Assembly (NCBI GenBank): GCA_016291895.1
Contig: JAEEZO010000062.1
Coordinates: 1 to 19,866, forward strand
Length of the DNA: 19,866 bases
DNA from: Caryophanales bacterium
GTDB lineage: Bacteria; Bacillota_I; Bacilli_A; RF39; UBA660
Reading direction: 5' to 3'
Positions 7,083 through 13,617 of this stretch are shown here, in pieces; the first letter of the stretch is position 1, and each line of letters starts with the position of its first letter. The notes beneath the pieces were generated by a model that saw only the letters and a program-made list of their open reading frames with translations, searched no databases and was not told where the DNA came from. The translations under genes were made by a program, and so were the position numbers.

Positions 7083-7106
7083 AATCACCGTGATAGATTA
7101 TATCAC
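7083..7106 (-). other. Hairpin abutting the ribosome binding site between asnB and the 164-residue gene
   Basis: On the minus strand GTGATA-TAATC-TATCAC (7090-7106) forms a 6-bp hairpin, and its last base directly precedes the ribosome binding site GGTGATT (7083-7089). No T-run follows, so it is not a terminator. It might affect translation or mRNA processing. Its function is unproven. Confidence 0.35.
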
Positions 7107-7114
7107 AAACCTAT

Positions 7115-8950
7115 TTACTTTTCAAGTATAAAGTATCTTTCATACCATAATAGGAAGCAATAAATCGTAAATATCTTTCTAGTATTAGGTTTTACATCAT
7201 TATGATGGTCATCTAACATCTTATTAATTTTATCTAAGTCAAAGAATAGAGAAACATAGTCTTTATTAAATTGTTCTTTAACTTTTTTATAATATTTATC
7301 TTCTTTTAACCAAGTATTAAATGGTACTGGAAAACCTAATTTTCTTCTTTTAGCCCATTCTTCTGGAAGAGATTCATGCGCAATAGTTCTAAAGATATAC
7401 TTTGTTTGTCCTTTTCTAACCATATATTTAGTTGGAAGTACCTTTGATAAATTCCATACTTCACGATCAAGAAATGGTACACGAAGTTCAATAGAATTAG
7501 CCATACTCATTTTATCAGCTTTAAGTAAAATATCATTTGGAAGCCAAAAATGAGTATCAATATACATCTTCTTTAATACTTCAGGTTGTCCTTTAACTTT
7601 ATCATAATATGGTTTTACAATCTTAGCTGGTGTTAAATTAGATTGATATTCTTTTGTAAGCAAACTATTAGCTTCATCTGTACTCATAATATTAACACGA
7701 CTAAAATATCTATTTTCAATATTATTACTATCTTTAATTATGGTATTCTTACCAGGAAACTTTGGTAATTTTTTAGCAATACTTGCATTAAACTTTCTTA
7801 AGAATAATGGTAGATGTAAATATAACTTTTCCATTTTAGGAACATTATATTCATTATATCCACCAAACATCTCATCAGAGCCTTCTCCTGATAATACTAC
7901 TTTAACTTGTTCTCTTGCAAGTTTTGATAAGTAATATAATGGTACCATTGTAAGATTAGCATGTGGTTCATCAGCATGATACTCAACAGTTGGTAACGTC
8001 TTAAAGAATTCATCAGCCGTAACTAATTTTGCATAATTATTAATATTTAACATATCAGATAACTCTTTAGAATAAGTTGTTTCATTAAAACCATTGTAAT
8101 CAAAACCAACGGTAAAGGTTTTATCTGGTAGAAACTTCGATACAACGTAACTAGAATCAACACCACCAGATAAGTAAGATCCAACTTCTACATCACTAAT
8201 TTGATGATATTTAATAGAATCCTCTAAGGTTCTTCGAACTTTATCTTGATAATTTTTGAAACTATCATTTTCTTTACTATAATCAAGACTATGATATTCA
8301 GTTATCTTTAAACCATCTTTATTATATTTTAAGAAATGACCTGGTTTTAACTTATAAACATTTTTAAAGAATGTTTCATTTAAAACACTAGATTGAAAAC
8401 ATAGATATGGTTCTAATGCTTCTTTATTTAATTCTTTAACAAAGTTTGGATGATCAAGAAATGACTTAATCTCACTTCCAAACATAAATTCTTTATCATC
8501 TTTATAATAATAGAATGGTTTAATACCAAAGATATCACGTACACCAATTAGTTCATTCTTTTTAATATCATAAATAACAAAAGCATACATGCCACGTAAC
8601 ATATTAAATAAGTCTTCACCATATTCTTCATATCCATGAAGTACTACTTCAGTATCACTAGTTGTACTAAATTTATGTCCTTTTTCTAATAAATCTTGTC
8701 TTAACTCTCGATAATTATATACTTCTCCATTAAAAACAATTACTTTATCATGTTTTTCATTAAAGATTGGTTGATCTCCACCAGATAAATCGATAATAGA
8801 TAATCTTCTGAAACCTAAAGCAATATTATTATCAGTATAATAACCATCACTATCTGGCCCACGATGAATAATACGTTCTGCCATCTTTTTGATTAATTTA
8901 TCTTTTTCTTTTTTTTCTTTTTTATCACAAAAACCTACGAATCCACACAT
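7115..8950 (-). CDS. asnB: Asparagine synthase, glutamine-hydrolysing
   Basis: A 611-residue enzyme that converts aspartate, glutamine and ATP to asparagine, glutamate, AMP and PPi. It begins MCGFVGF, so Cys2 becomes the N-terminal nucleophile of the class II glutaminase domain (about 2-210) after Met removal. RGPD (30-33) and FNGEVYN (73-79) are also present. The synthetase domain carries the PP-loop SGGVDSS (261-267) and the SGEGSDEMFGGY motif (354-365). The length is normal for bacterial AsnB. GAGGTT precedes ATG at 8950. An intrinsic terminator lies 13 bases upstream, leaving no room for a promoter, so transcription probably reads through from the promoter ahead of the 81-residue gene. 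The 164-residue gene follows at 36 bases. AsnB supplies free asparagine, the substrate of the AsnS encoded 3 kb away. Confidence 0.97.
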   Translation of the reverse strand: MCGFVGFCDKKEKKEKDKLIKKMAERIIHRGPDSDGYYTDNNIALGFRRLSIIDLSGGDQPIFNEKHDKVIVFNGEVYNYRELRQDLLEKGHKFSTTSDTEVVLHGYEEYGEDLFNMLRGMYAFVIYDIKKNELIGVRDIFGIKPFYYYKDDKEFMFGSEIKSFLDHPNFVKELNKEALEPYLCFQSSVLNETFFKNVYKLKPGHFLKYNKDGLKITEYHSLDYSKENDSFKNYQDKVRRTLEDSIKYHQISDVEVGSYLSGGVDSSYVVSKFLPDKTFTVGFDYNGFNETTYSKELSDMLNINNYAKLVTADEFFKTLPTVEYHADEPHANLTMVPLYYLSKLAREQVKVVLSGEGSDEMFGGYNEYNVPKMEKLYLHLPLFLRKFNASIAKKLPKFPGKNTIIKDSNNIENRYFSRVNIMSTDEANSLLTKEYQSNLTPAKIVKPYYDKVKGQPEVLKKMYIDTHFWLPNDILLKADKMSMANSIELRVPFLDREVWNLSKVLPTKYMVRKGQTKYIFRTIAHESLPEEWAKRRKLGFPVPFNTWLKEDKYYKKVKEQFNKDYVSLFFDLDKINKMLDDHHNDVKPNTRKIFTIYCFLLWYERYFILEK

Positions 8951-8963
8951 ATTAACCTCTACT

Positions 8964-8986
8964 AAAAAATAGGCTAAGCCTATTTT
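8964..8986 (-). terminator. Intrinsic terminator or attenuator between the 81-residue gene and asnB
   Basis: A 9-bp perfect stem AAAATAGGC / GCCTATTTT with a 3-base loop (8966-8986), followed by six T on the minus strand. The stop codon of the 81-residue gene overlaps the first arm. The asnB start is only 13 bases beyond the T-run. Confidence 0.75.
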
Positions 8987-9230
8987 AGTTATTTTTCTCT
9001 TTTACAATTTCAGCTTCTTTTATATCTTTGTTTTTATTATTATTTTTATCTTCTTTATTACTTAACTCAATACTACGATCTTTAACTTTAATAATAAAGA
9101 CATATACAAGATATACACCAAGAAGCACTAAAGCATATGGTAGTAACCATGCTATAAATTTAAATATTAATATAATTATTGCTAGAAATATCATAAATGC
9201 AATAATATATTTAAAATCATTTTTTTTCAT
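8985..9230 (-). CDS. Small two-helix membrane protein
   Basis: An 81-residue protein of unknown function. Two hydrophobic segments (about 9-27 and 29-48) are joined by a very short turn. A hydrophilic tail rich in K, N, E and D follows (about 50-81). Few Arg or Lys residues precede the first helix, so both ends may face the cytoplasm. GGTGATT lies 3 bases before ATG at 9230, the short-spaced binding-site type seen at several genes here. A TGATATAAT promoter box lies about 16 bases upstream of the start codon. It is probably the first gene of a transcript that can continue through the 8964-8986 hairpin into asnB. Confidence 0.7.
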   Translation of the reverse strand: MKKNDFKYIIAFMIFLAIIILIFKFIAWLLPYALVLLGVYLVYVFIIKVKDRSIELSNKEDKNNNKNKDIKEAEIVKEKNN

Positions 9231-9245
9231 TTAATCACCAAAGTA

Positions 9246-9275
9246 ATTATATCATACTATCTTAAATTTAAACAA
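9246..9275 (-). promoter_or_regulatory. Sigma-A promoter for the 81-residue gene and probably asnB
   Basis: On the minus strand TTGTTT (9270-9275), an 18-base spacer and TATAAT (9246-9251), extended as TGATATAAT. The -10 box is perfect and the -35 box is weak. The stop codon of the upstream ATPase gene (9257-9259) lies within the spacer. Confidence 0.65.
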
Positions 9276-10525
9276 AAGATTGCATAAACAGGTACTGAGT
9301 AGACATTTTTCTTTTTACCAAAATTCTCTTCAGTAATACGATATGAATCATTTATATCAAACTTTGATAATAGTAAAGATAATGATTTAGCTTTAGTAAG
9401 TCTTTTATTAACTACTTCAATAGGTATGATTTTACCATTTCTATTTTGAATTACAAAAGATACTTCAGCTTTTCCTTCTGATTGATAATAATATAGACTA
9501 TATCCCCAATTAGATATCATATTAGCAACATTATTTTCTATTAAGATTCTTCTTAAATCATCATTATTCATTAATTTAGCTCTATTCATATGTAATAAAG
9601 TATATAGTAGTCCTACATCATTATAATATACCTTAAAACAATCACTATCTTTATTAGTAACAAGGGGACTTTTAACATCTGTTATACGATAACTTCTACT
9701 TACAATATTATTACTTGCAAGTAAGTTAATAACATCATCATATTCTTTACTTCTTCCACCTTTTTTAATAACTCCATATTGGAATTTCTTATTATCTTTC
9801 TTTAATTGTTCGGGAATACTACTAAGTATTTCTAGACTACGATTAAAACTATCTAAATCAAGTTTAGCGTATTCAATTTCATATATATCAATTATTTTCT
9901 TTTTAATTCCTTCAATTAATAATTCGTCATTAGATTCTAAATAAGCATTAACAACTTCTGGGAAACCACCTGTAATTAAATAATCATTGTAGGCATCAAT
10001 AGCCATCTGATGAAAAGGCATTGGTTTACCTGTATCATAACTATCTTTAATAAAATCGATTAATTGTTTCTTATCACTGTTTATTAAAAATTCTTCAAAA
10101 TCCATTTCAAACATAGGTCGATAATAAATATCTTCAACACGAGACTTAACCATTTCATCACGATTATTGGTTATTGCGATAACATGATATTGATTATCAG
10201 GATAACAAAATATTTTTAAGGCCTTAAGATAATTCATATCTGTTACATTATCAAAAATGATTAAAGTATCATCTTTAAAAATGGTTTCACTAGCAAGCAG
10301 TGATAATTTTGTAATTAATCTATCTACTACTTTTTCTTGCATCATAATATCATGTAGTTCACTATTATTGTATGTATCAAAATAGGCTATATTCTTATAA
10401 TACTTTCTACCAAACTCAATAGATGAGTATGTCTTTCCTACTTGTCTTGCTCCATAAAGGCAAAAAGGTTTTGTAATACTATCTCTTTTCCATTTTAGAA
10501 ATTCTTCAGTTATTTTTCGCTCCAT
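9257..10525 (-). CDS. AAA_14/DUF4143-type ATPase with altered catalytic motifs
   Basis: A 422-residue protein of the widespread AAA_14 + DUF4143 family, whose cellular role is not established. The Walker A motif GARQVGKT is at residues 25-32. The Walker B stretch reads TLIIFDN (D92, N93), where the family usually has FDE, so the catalytic glutamate seems replaced. YLITGGFPEVV (182-192) is the usual link into DUF4143. The C-terminal nuclease-like signature reads AEVSF (353-357) and IPIEVV (367-372), where relatives commonly have EVDF and IEVK, so the Asp and Lys look replaced by Ser356 and Val372. GGAGG lies 10 bases before ATG at 10525, and a strong promoter lies at 10559-10587. Layout suggests a monocistronic gene, with no clear terminator. 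The family expectations are from memory and need an alignment. Confidence 0.9.
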   Translation of the reverse strand: MERKITEEFLKWKRDSITKPFCLYGARQVGKTYSSIEFGRKYYKNIAYFDTYNNSELHDIMMQEKVVDRLITKLSLLASETIFKDDTLIIFDNVTDMNYLKALKIFCYPDNQYHVIAITNNRDEMVKSRVEDIYYRPMFEMDFEEFLINSDKKQLIDFIKDSYDTGKPMPFHQMAIDAYNDYLITGGFPEVVNAYLESNDELLIEGIKKKIIDIYEIEYAKLDLDSFNRSLEILSSIPEQLKKDNKKFQYGVIKKGGRSKEYDDVINLLASNNIVSRSYRITDVKSPLVTNKDSDCFKVYYNDVGLLYTLLHMNRAKLMNNDDLRRILIENNVANMISNWGYSLYYYQSEGKAEVSFVIQNRNGKIIPIEVVNKRLTKAKSLSLLLSKFDINDSYRITEENFGKKKNVYSVPVYAIFCLNLR

Positions 10526-10558
10526 ATTTTGCTAACCTCCTACACTTATTACACTTTA

Positions 10559-10587
10559 AGTATAAAACAAAAAATAATAGTAGTCAA
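10559..10587 (-). promoter_or_regulatory. Sigma-A promoter of the AAA_14/DUF4143 gene
   Basis: On the minus strand TTGACT (10582-10587), a 17-base spacer and TATACT (10559-10564): 5/6 and 5/6 with ideal spacing. Just downstream the start region carries the direct repeat AAGTGTA-AT-AAGTGTA, which could be a repressor site or chance. Confidence 0.75.
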
Positions 10588-10604
10588 ATTTATACGTAAA
10601 TAAT

Positions 10605-10634
10605 AAAAAAAAGAATAGAAAAATCTATTCTTTT
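10605..10634 (-). terminator. Rho-independent terminator of the 257-residue membrane protein gene
   Basis: The stem is AGAATAGA / TCTATTCT with a 4-base loop (10612-10631), extended by A-T pairs, followed by eight T on the minus strand. The stop codon (10625-10627) lies in the stem. Confidence 0.8.
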
Positions 10635-11398
10635 GTTATTTCGTTTCCTCTTTCAATAATAATATAACCACATATTGTTGCAACAGCAATTACAAATACT
10701 GATTCAATTGCTACTACTGAGATATTAAATGGTGATAAGATTTTTTGTAAAACTGCACTTAATGTTGAAACACATAGGATTGATACTGCTAAATAAGCAC
10801 ATTTCTTCATATATTTGATACTATCATCTTTAAATGGATCATTAAACCTTTTATCAGTGAAGTATTCTGATAGATAAGAAAAGATAACAGCGAGAATGAA
10901 TGATGTAATTACAAATGTTGTTAATACTATAAAGTAATAACTAATAACTTGTTTATTGCCAACATGATTTTCTTCATAGATTGTAACATTATCTTCATTG
11001 AATACCACTCTATCATTTAACATTTTTTCTGTAACAAAAGTATCAATAGTACTATTCTTGCATGCTCTTGCTACAGCAATAGCTTTATATGAAGCATATC
11101 CTATTAAACAAATTGATATCGCAAAATATAAAATACTAACTACTGTGAAGAATACATATGGAGCTTTATTATTTTTATTTTTAGGATATTCTACTTTCTT
11201 TTTTACTTCTTCTTTCTTTGGTTCAATTTTCTTTTCTTCTTTAACTACTTTTTTAACTTCTTCTTTAGGAATTGGTTTCTTTTTTAAAACAACAGTTTTT
11301 CCATTTACTGCTGCTTTACCAACATCTCCTCTTTTAATTTTTCTTCTTACTGTACGAGAATTAACTTCTTTGATTTTCTCTTCCTCTTTATCTTTCAT
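10625..11398 (-). CDS. Membrane protein with long basic cytoplasmic N-terminus
   Basis: A 257-residue protein that I do not recognise. Residues 1-78 are hydrophilic and highly charged, with repeated KKEEVKK-like blocks, and are probably disordered and cytoplasmic. Four hydrophobic segments follow at about 80-108, 151-175, 199-219 and 225-247. The loop between the first two (about 109-150) is acidic and contains the only polar domain outside the N-tail. The Lys-rich N-terminal tail could contact nucleic acid, ribosomes or acidic phospholipid; this is speculation. GGAGAG precedes ATG at 11398. A near-consensus promoter directly upstream and a terminator at the stop make it a single-gene unit. 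No homology-based function can be offered. Confidence 0.75.
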   Translation of the reverse strand: MKDKEEEKIKEVNSRTVRRKIKRGDVGKAAVNGKTVVLKKKPIPKEEVKKVVKEEKKIEPKKEEVKKKVEYPKNKNNKAPYVFFTVVSILYFAISICLIGYASYKAIAVARACKNSTIDTFVTEKMLNDRVVFNEDNVTIYEENHVGNKQVISYYFIVLTTFVITSFILAVIFSYLSEYFTDKRFNDPFKDDSIKYMKKCAYLAVSILCVSTLSAVLQKILSPFNISVVAIESVFVIAVATICGYIIIERGNEITKE

Positions 11399-11418
11399 AA
11401 ACTCTCCTATTCTACTTA

Positions 11419-11447
11419 ATTATAGCAATTATATTTAAACAATTCAA
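11419..11447 (-). promoter_or_regulatory. Strong sigma-A promoter with extended -10
   Basis: On the minus strand TTGAAT (11442-11447), a 17-base spacer and TATAAT (11419-11424), with TGC immediately upstream of the -10. The -35 box overlaps the TGA stop codon (11444-11446) of the preceding gene. This is among the best promoters in the window. Confidence 0.8.
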
Positions 11448-11881
11448 TTTATTTTTAAATAATATCTAAACAGTTCAATTATTATTAGAATAATATCTTT
11501 ATCCTCTCTACAAATATAACCTTTTCTATTATAAATTAAATTATATTCTTGAGCTTTAGATGCTTCTTCAAGAGAACTATAAGCGCTAACATCTCGATAA
11601 CAATAACTTTGATCATAAATATATTCTTTTAAGTCCCCTAAAGCTTCTTTATATTTGCCATTTTTTAAATAATCAATGATTTCTTCTTTTAAGAAGTTTC
11701 TTCTTCCTCTTGGATCAAATTGAATATCACTATTATACTTACGAGATTTTATAACATTAATTAATTTATAAAATAATACTTGATAATCTTTTCCAGATAA
11801 TTTCTTAGAATCAAAAATCTTTTTACTATATTTATCAAATACTTTAATTAACTTTTTCCTTCTTAATCTAAATAGAGTCAT
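11444..11881 (-). CDS. Basic protein of unknown function
   Basis: A 145-residue soluble protein that I do not recognise. The N-terminal 60 residues are rich in Lys and Arg (FRLRRKKLIKVFDKYSKK and similar), the middle is a helical acidic/basic mixture, and the C-terminus (DIILIIIELFRYYLKIN) is a hydrophobic helix too short and mixed to be a sure membrane anchor. There is no signal peptide. GGTGATAGT directly precedes ATG at 11881. It ends in TGA, which shows that TGA is a stop in this organism. The asnS terminator stands 33 bases upstream and no convincing -35 box fits between, though TATAAT occurs there. No terminator follows; its stop lies in the promoter of the next gene. Confidence 0.7.
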   Translation of the reverse strand: MTLFRLRRKKLIKVFDKYSKKIFDSKKLSGKDYQVLFYKLINVIKSRKYNSDIQFDPRGRRNFLKEEIIDYLKNGKYKEALGDLKEYIYDQSYCYRDVSAYSSLEEASKAQEYNLIYNRKGYICREDKDIILIIIELFRYYLKIN

Positions 11882-11913
11882 ACTATCACCAATTTAATTA
11901 TAAATTATTACAT

Positions 11914-11940
11914 AAAAAAAAGATATAGTTTCCTATATCT
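11914..11940 (-). terminator. Rho-independent terminator of asnS
   Basis: The stem is AGATATAG / CTATATCT closed by a GAAA tetraloop (11921-11940), followed by eight T on the minus strand. Its first base is the last base of the asnS stop codon. Confidence 0.85.
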
Positions 11941-13313
11941 TAATATTCACAGTTACCTGGTGTTCTTGGGTAAGGAATAACATCTCTTATATTCTCAACA
12001 CCTGTTAGATAAATAAGTAATCTTTCAAATCCCATACCAAATCCGGAATGAACACATCCTCCAAAACGACGAAGATTTAGGTACCATTCCATAGATTCTT
12101 TTTCCATACCAAGTTCTTCCATACGACGAACTAACTTATCATAATCTTCTTCACGTTGTGATCCACCAATTAGTTCACCTGCTCCTGGTACTTCAAGGTC
12201 TACTGCTGCAACAGTTTCACCATCATCATTTTGTTTCATATAGAAGGCTTTAATATCTTTTGGCCAATCTTTAATAAATACTGGCCCATTAAAGTATTCT
12301 GTAATATATTTTTCATGTTCTTTAGCAATATCTTCACCATATTCAGGAGCAAATTCCCATTTAACATCGGCTTCTTTTAAAATCTTAATAACATCATGAT
12401 GACTTATTCTTGTAAATTTACTCTTTAATAATTTCTTTAATTTATCAAGTAATCCCTTTTCAACAAAAGAATCAAAGAAAGCCATTTCATCAGGACATTT
12501 ATCAAGAACATACTTAACAATATATTTAAGCATATCTTCCATGATATCCATATCTTGCTCTAAATCACAGAAAGCAATTTCTGGTTCTATCATCCAAAAT
12601 TCACTAGCATGTGTCTTAGTATTTGAGTTTTCAGCTCTAAATGTAGGTCCAAAAGTATAAGTTTTCTTATAAGCTAGAGCAAAAGTTTCTGCTTCAAGTT
12701 GTCCTGATACTGTTAATCCAGCACTCTTTCCAAAGAAATCTTTAGAATAATCAACTTTGCCACTTTTAGCGATTCTATTTAAATCCAAAGTAGTAACTTG
12801 GAACATTTGACCAGCACCTTCACAGTCACTTGCTGTAATTAGTGGAGCATGAAAATAAACGTATCCATGTTCTTGAAAATAAGTATGAATGGCCATAGCA
12901 GCCACACTACGTACTCTAAATACCGCTTGGAAAAGATTTGTACGTGGTCTTAAATAAGCCTCATCTCTTAAAAATTCTCTAGTATGTCTTTTAGGTTGTA
13001 TTGGATATTCATCAGGACAATCACCAAGAAGTTTAATCTTTTTAACACTTATTTCAAAATCTTGACCAGCGCCTTCTGATTCAATAACTGTACCAACTAC
13101 TTCAATACTAGAACCTATTTTGATTTTTGTTATTTCATCAAAGTCATCTAACTTATCTGTATAAACTAATTGAACATGTTTAAAACAAGTTCCATCGGAA
13201 AAATCAATAAAACCAAATTCTTTTTGTTTACGATGGTTACGAACCCATCCGGATAAAGTAACTTCTTTACCCATCATTTTTTTAGTTTTCTCGTAAATTT
13301 CTTTTACATCCAT
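11940..13313 (-). CDS. asnS: Asparaginyl-tRNA synthetase
   Basis: A 457-residue class IIb aminoacyl-tRNA synthetase that charges tRNA-Asn with asparagine. The N-terminal OB-fold anticodon-binding domain spans about 17-95 (VTLSGWVRNHRKQKEFGFIDF). The catalytic core follows, with motif 2 at about 225-245 (FRAENSNTKTHASEFWMIEPE region) and motif 3 GFGMGFERLL at 424-433. The spacing and length fit AsnRS, and the C-terminal PYPRTPGNCEY is the usual AsnRS ending rather than that of AspRS. GGAGG lies 5 bases before ATG at 13313. The gene is transcribed from a consensus promoter through a T-box leader whose specifier is AAC, an independent confirmation of the Asn identity. It is monocistronic, with a terminator touching the stop codon. 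AsnS plus AsnB suggest direct Asn charging rather than sole reliance on transamidation. Confidence 0.98.
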   Translation of the reverse strand: MDVKEIYEKTKKMMGKEVTLSGWVRNHRKQKEFGFIDFSDGTCFKHVQLVYTDKLDDFDEITKIKIGSSIEVVGTVIESEGAGQDFEISVKKIKLLGDCPDEYPIQPKRHTREFLRDEAYLRPRTNLFQAVFRVRSVAAMAIHTYFQEHGYVYFHAPLITASDCEGAGQMFQVTTLDLNRIAKSGKVDYSKDFFGKSAGLTVSGQLEAETFALAYKKTYTFGPTFRAENSNTKTHASEFWMIEPEIAFCDLEQDMDIMEDMLKYIVKYVLDKCPDEMAFFDSFVEKGLLDKLKKLLKSKFTRISHHDVIKILKEADVKWEFAPEYGEDIAKEHEKYITEYFNGPVFIKDWPKDIKAFYMKQNDDGETVAAVDLEVPGAGELIGGSQREEDYDKLVRRMEELGMEKESMEWYLNLRRFGGCVHSGFGMGFERLLIYLTGVENIRDVIPYPRTPGNCEY

Positions 13314-13320
13314 AAAATCC

Positions 13321-13576
13321 TCCTAAAAATATAAAAAGAGTCATCTTCCACAAAGGGACGAATGACTCTATAGTTCGCGGTACCACCCTAATTATTACTA
13401 ACGTAATCTCTCCGGTCAAAAAACCTTAGTTGTTATAACGGCAACATCCGGCTTGTACTACTTAATTCGTATAAGCTCTCCGAAGTGTTATTCATATTAA
13501 TATTTCTTTGTTAGCTCCCACCATATCTAACTCGCTTATAAGTTTATTAATATTACTTCTCTTCATCAAAGATTTA
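13321..13576 (-). ncRNA. T-box riboswitch, tRNA-Asn responsive, controlling asnS
   Basis: The minus strand carries the T-box sequence AGGGTGGTACCGCG at 13389-13376 and a terminator directly after it. Upstream, Stem I features are visible: an apical AGCGAG / GGTGGGAGC region, and a specifier loop reading GAATAACACTTCGGAG. By alignment with the known glyQS layout (GAA-n-codon-A), the specifier is AAC at 13489-13487, an Asn codon, matching the downstream gene. When uncharged tRNA-Asn pairs with both the specifier and the TGGT bulge, the antiterminator forms and asnS is transcribed. Charged tRNA allows termination. The exact 5' end is inferred from the promoter. The variable bulge base is U. Confidence 0.96.
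13333..13369 (-). terminator. Conditional terminator of the asnS T-box leader
   Basis: The outer stem is AGAGTCAT / ATGACTCT (13369-13362 with 13344-13337), with extra inner pairing, followed by a T-run on the minus strand. It directly follows the T-box sequence, the usual place for the hairpin that competes with the antiterminator. Confidence 0.9.
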
Positions 13577-13583
13577 TGAGAAT

Positions 13584-13611
13584 ATTATATCATTTTTTCC
13601 TTATTTGTCAA
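13584..13611 (-). promoter_or_regulatory. Consensus sigma-A promoter of the asnS T-box transcript
   Basis: On the minus strand a perfect TTGACA (13606-13611), a 16-base spacer and a perfect TATAAT (13584-13589), extended as TGATATAAT. The -35 box starts 6 bases after the stop codon of the preceding gene. Confidence 0.9.
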
Positions 13612-13617
13612 CAAACA

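Noticed and set aside
8940..8990. T-box or other amino-acid leader ahead of asnB
   Set aside because: No AGGGTGG-type sequence or specifier domain is present. Only a plain hairpin and T-run fit in the 35-base gap.
10998..11438. 146-codon plus-strand reading frame
   Set aside because: It is antisense to the 257-residue membrane protein gene and crosses that gene's promoter. The Phe/Ser/Thr-rich run is the shadow of the Lys/Glu-rich N-terminus.
11444..11446. TGA as tryptophan (Mycoplasma-type code)
   Set aside because: TGA ends the 145-residue gene at a natural place, and conserved Trp positions in AsnS and AsnB use TGG.
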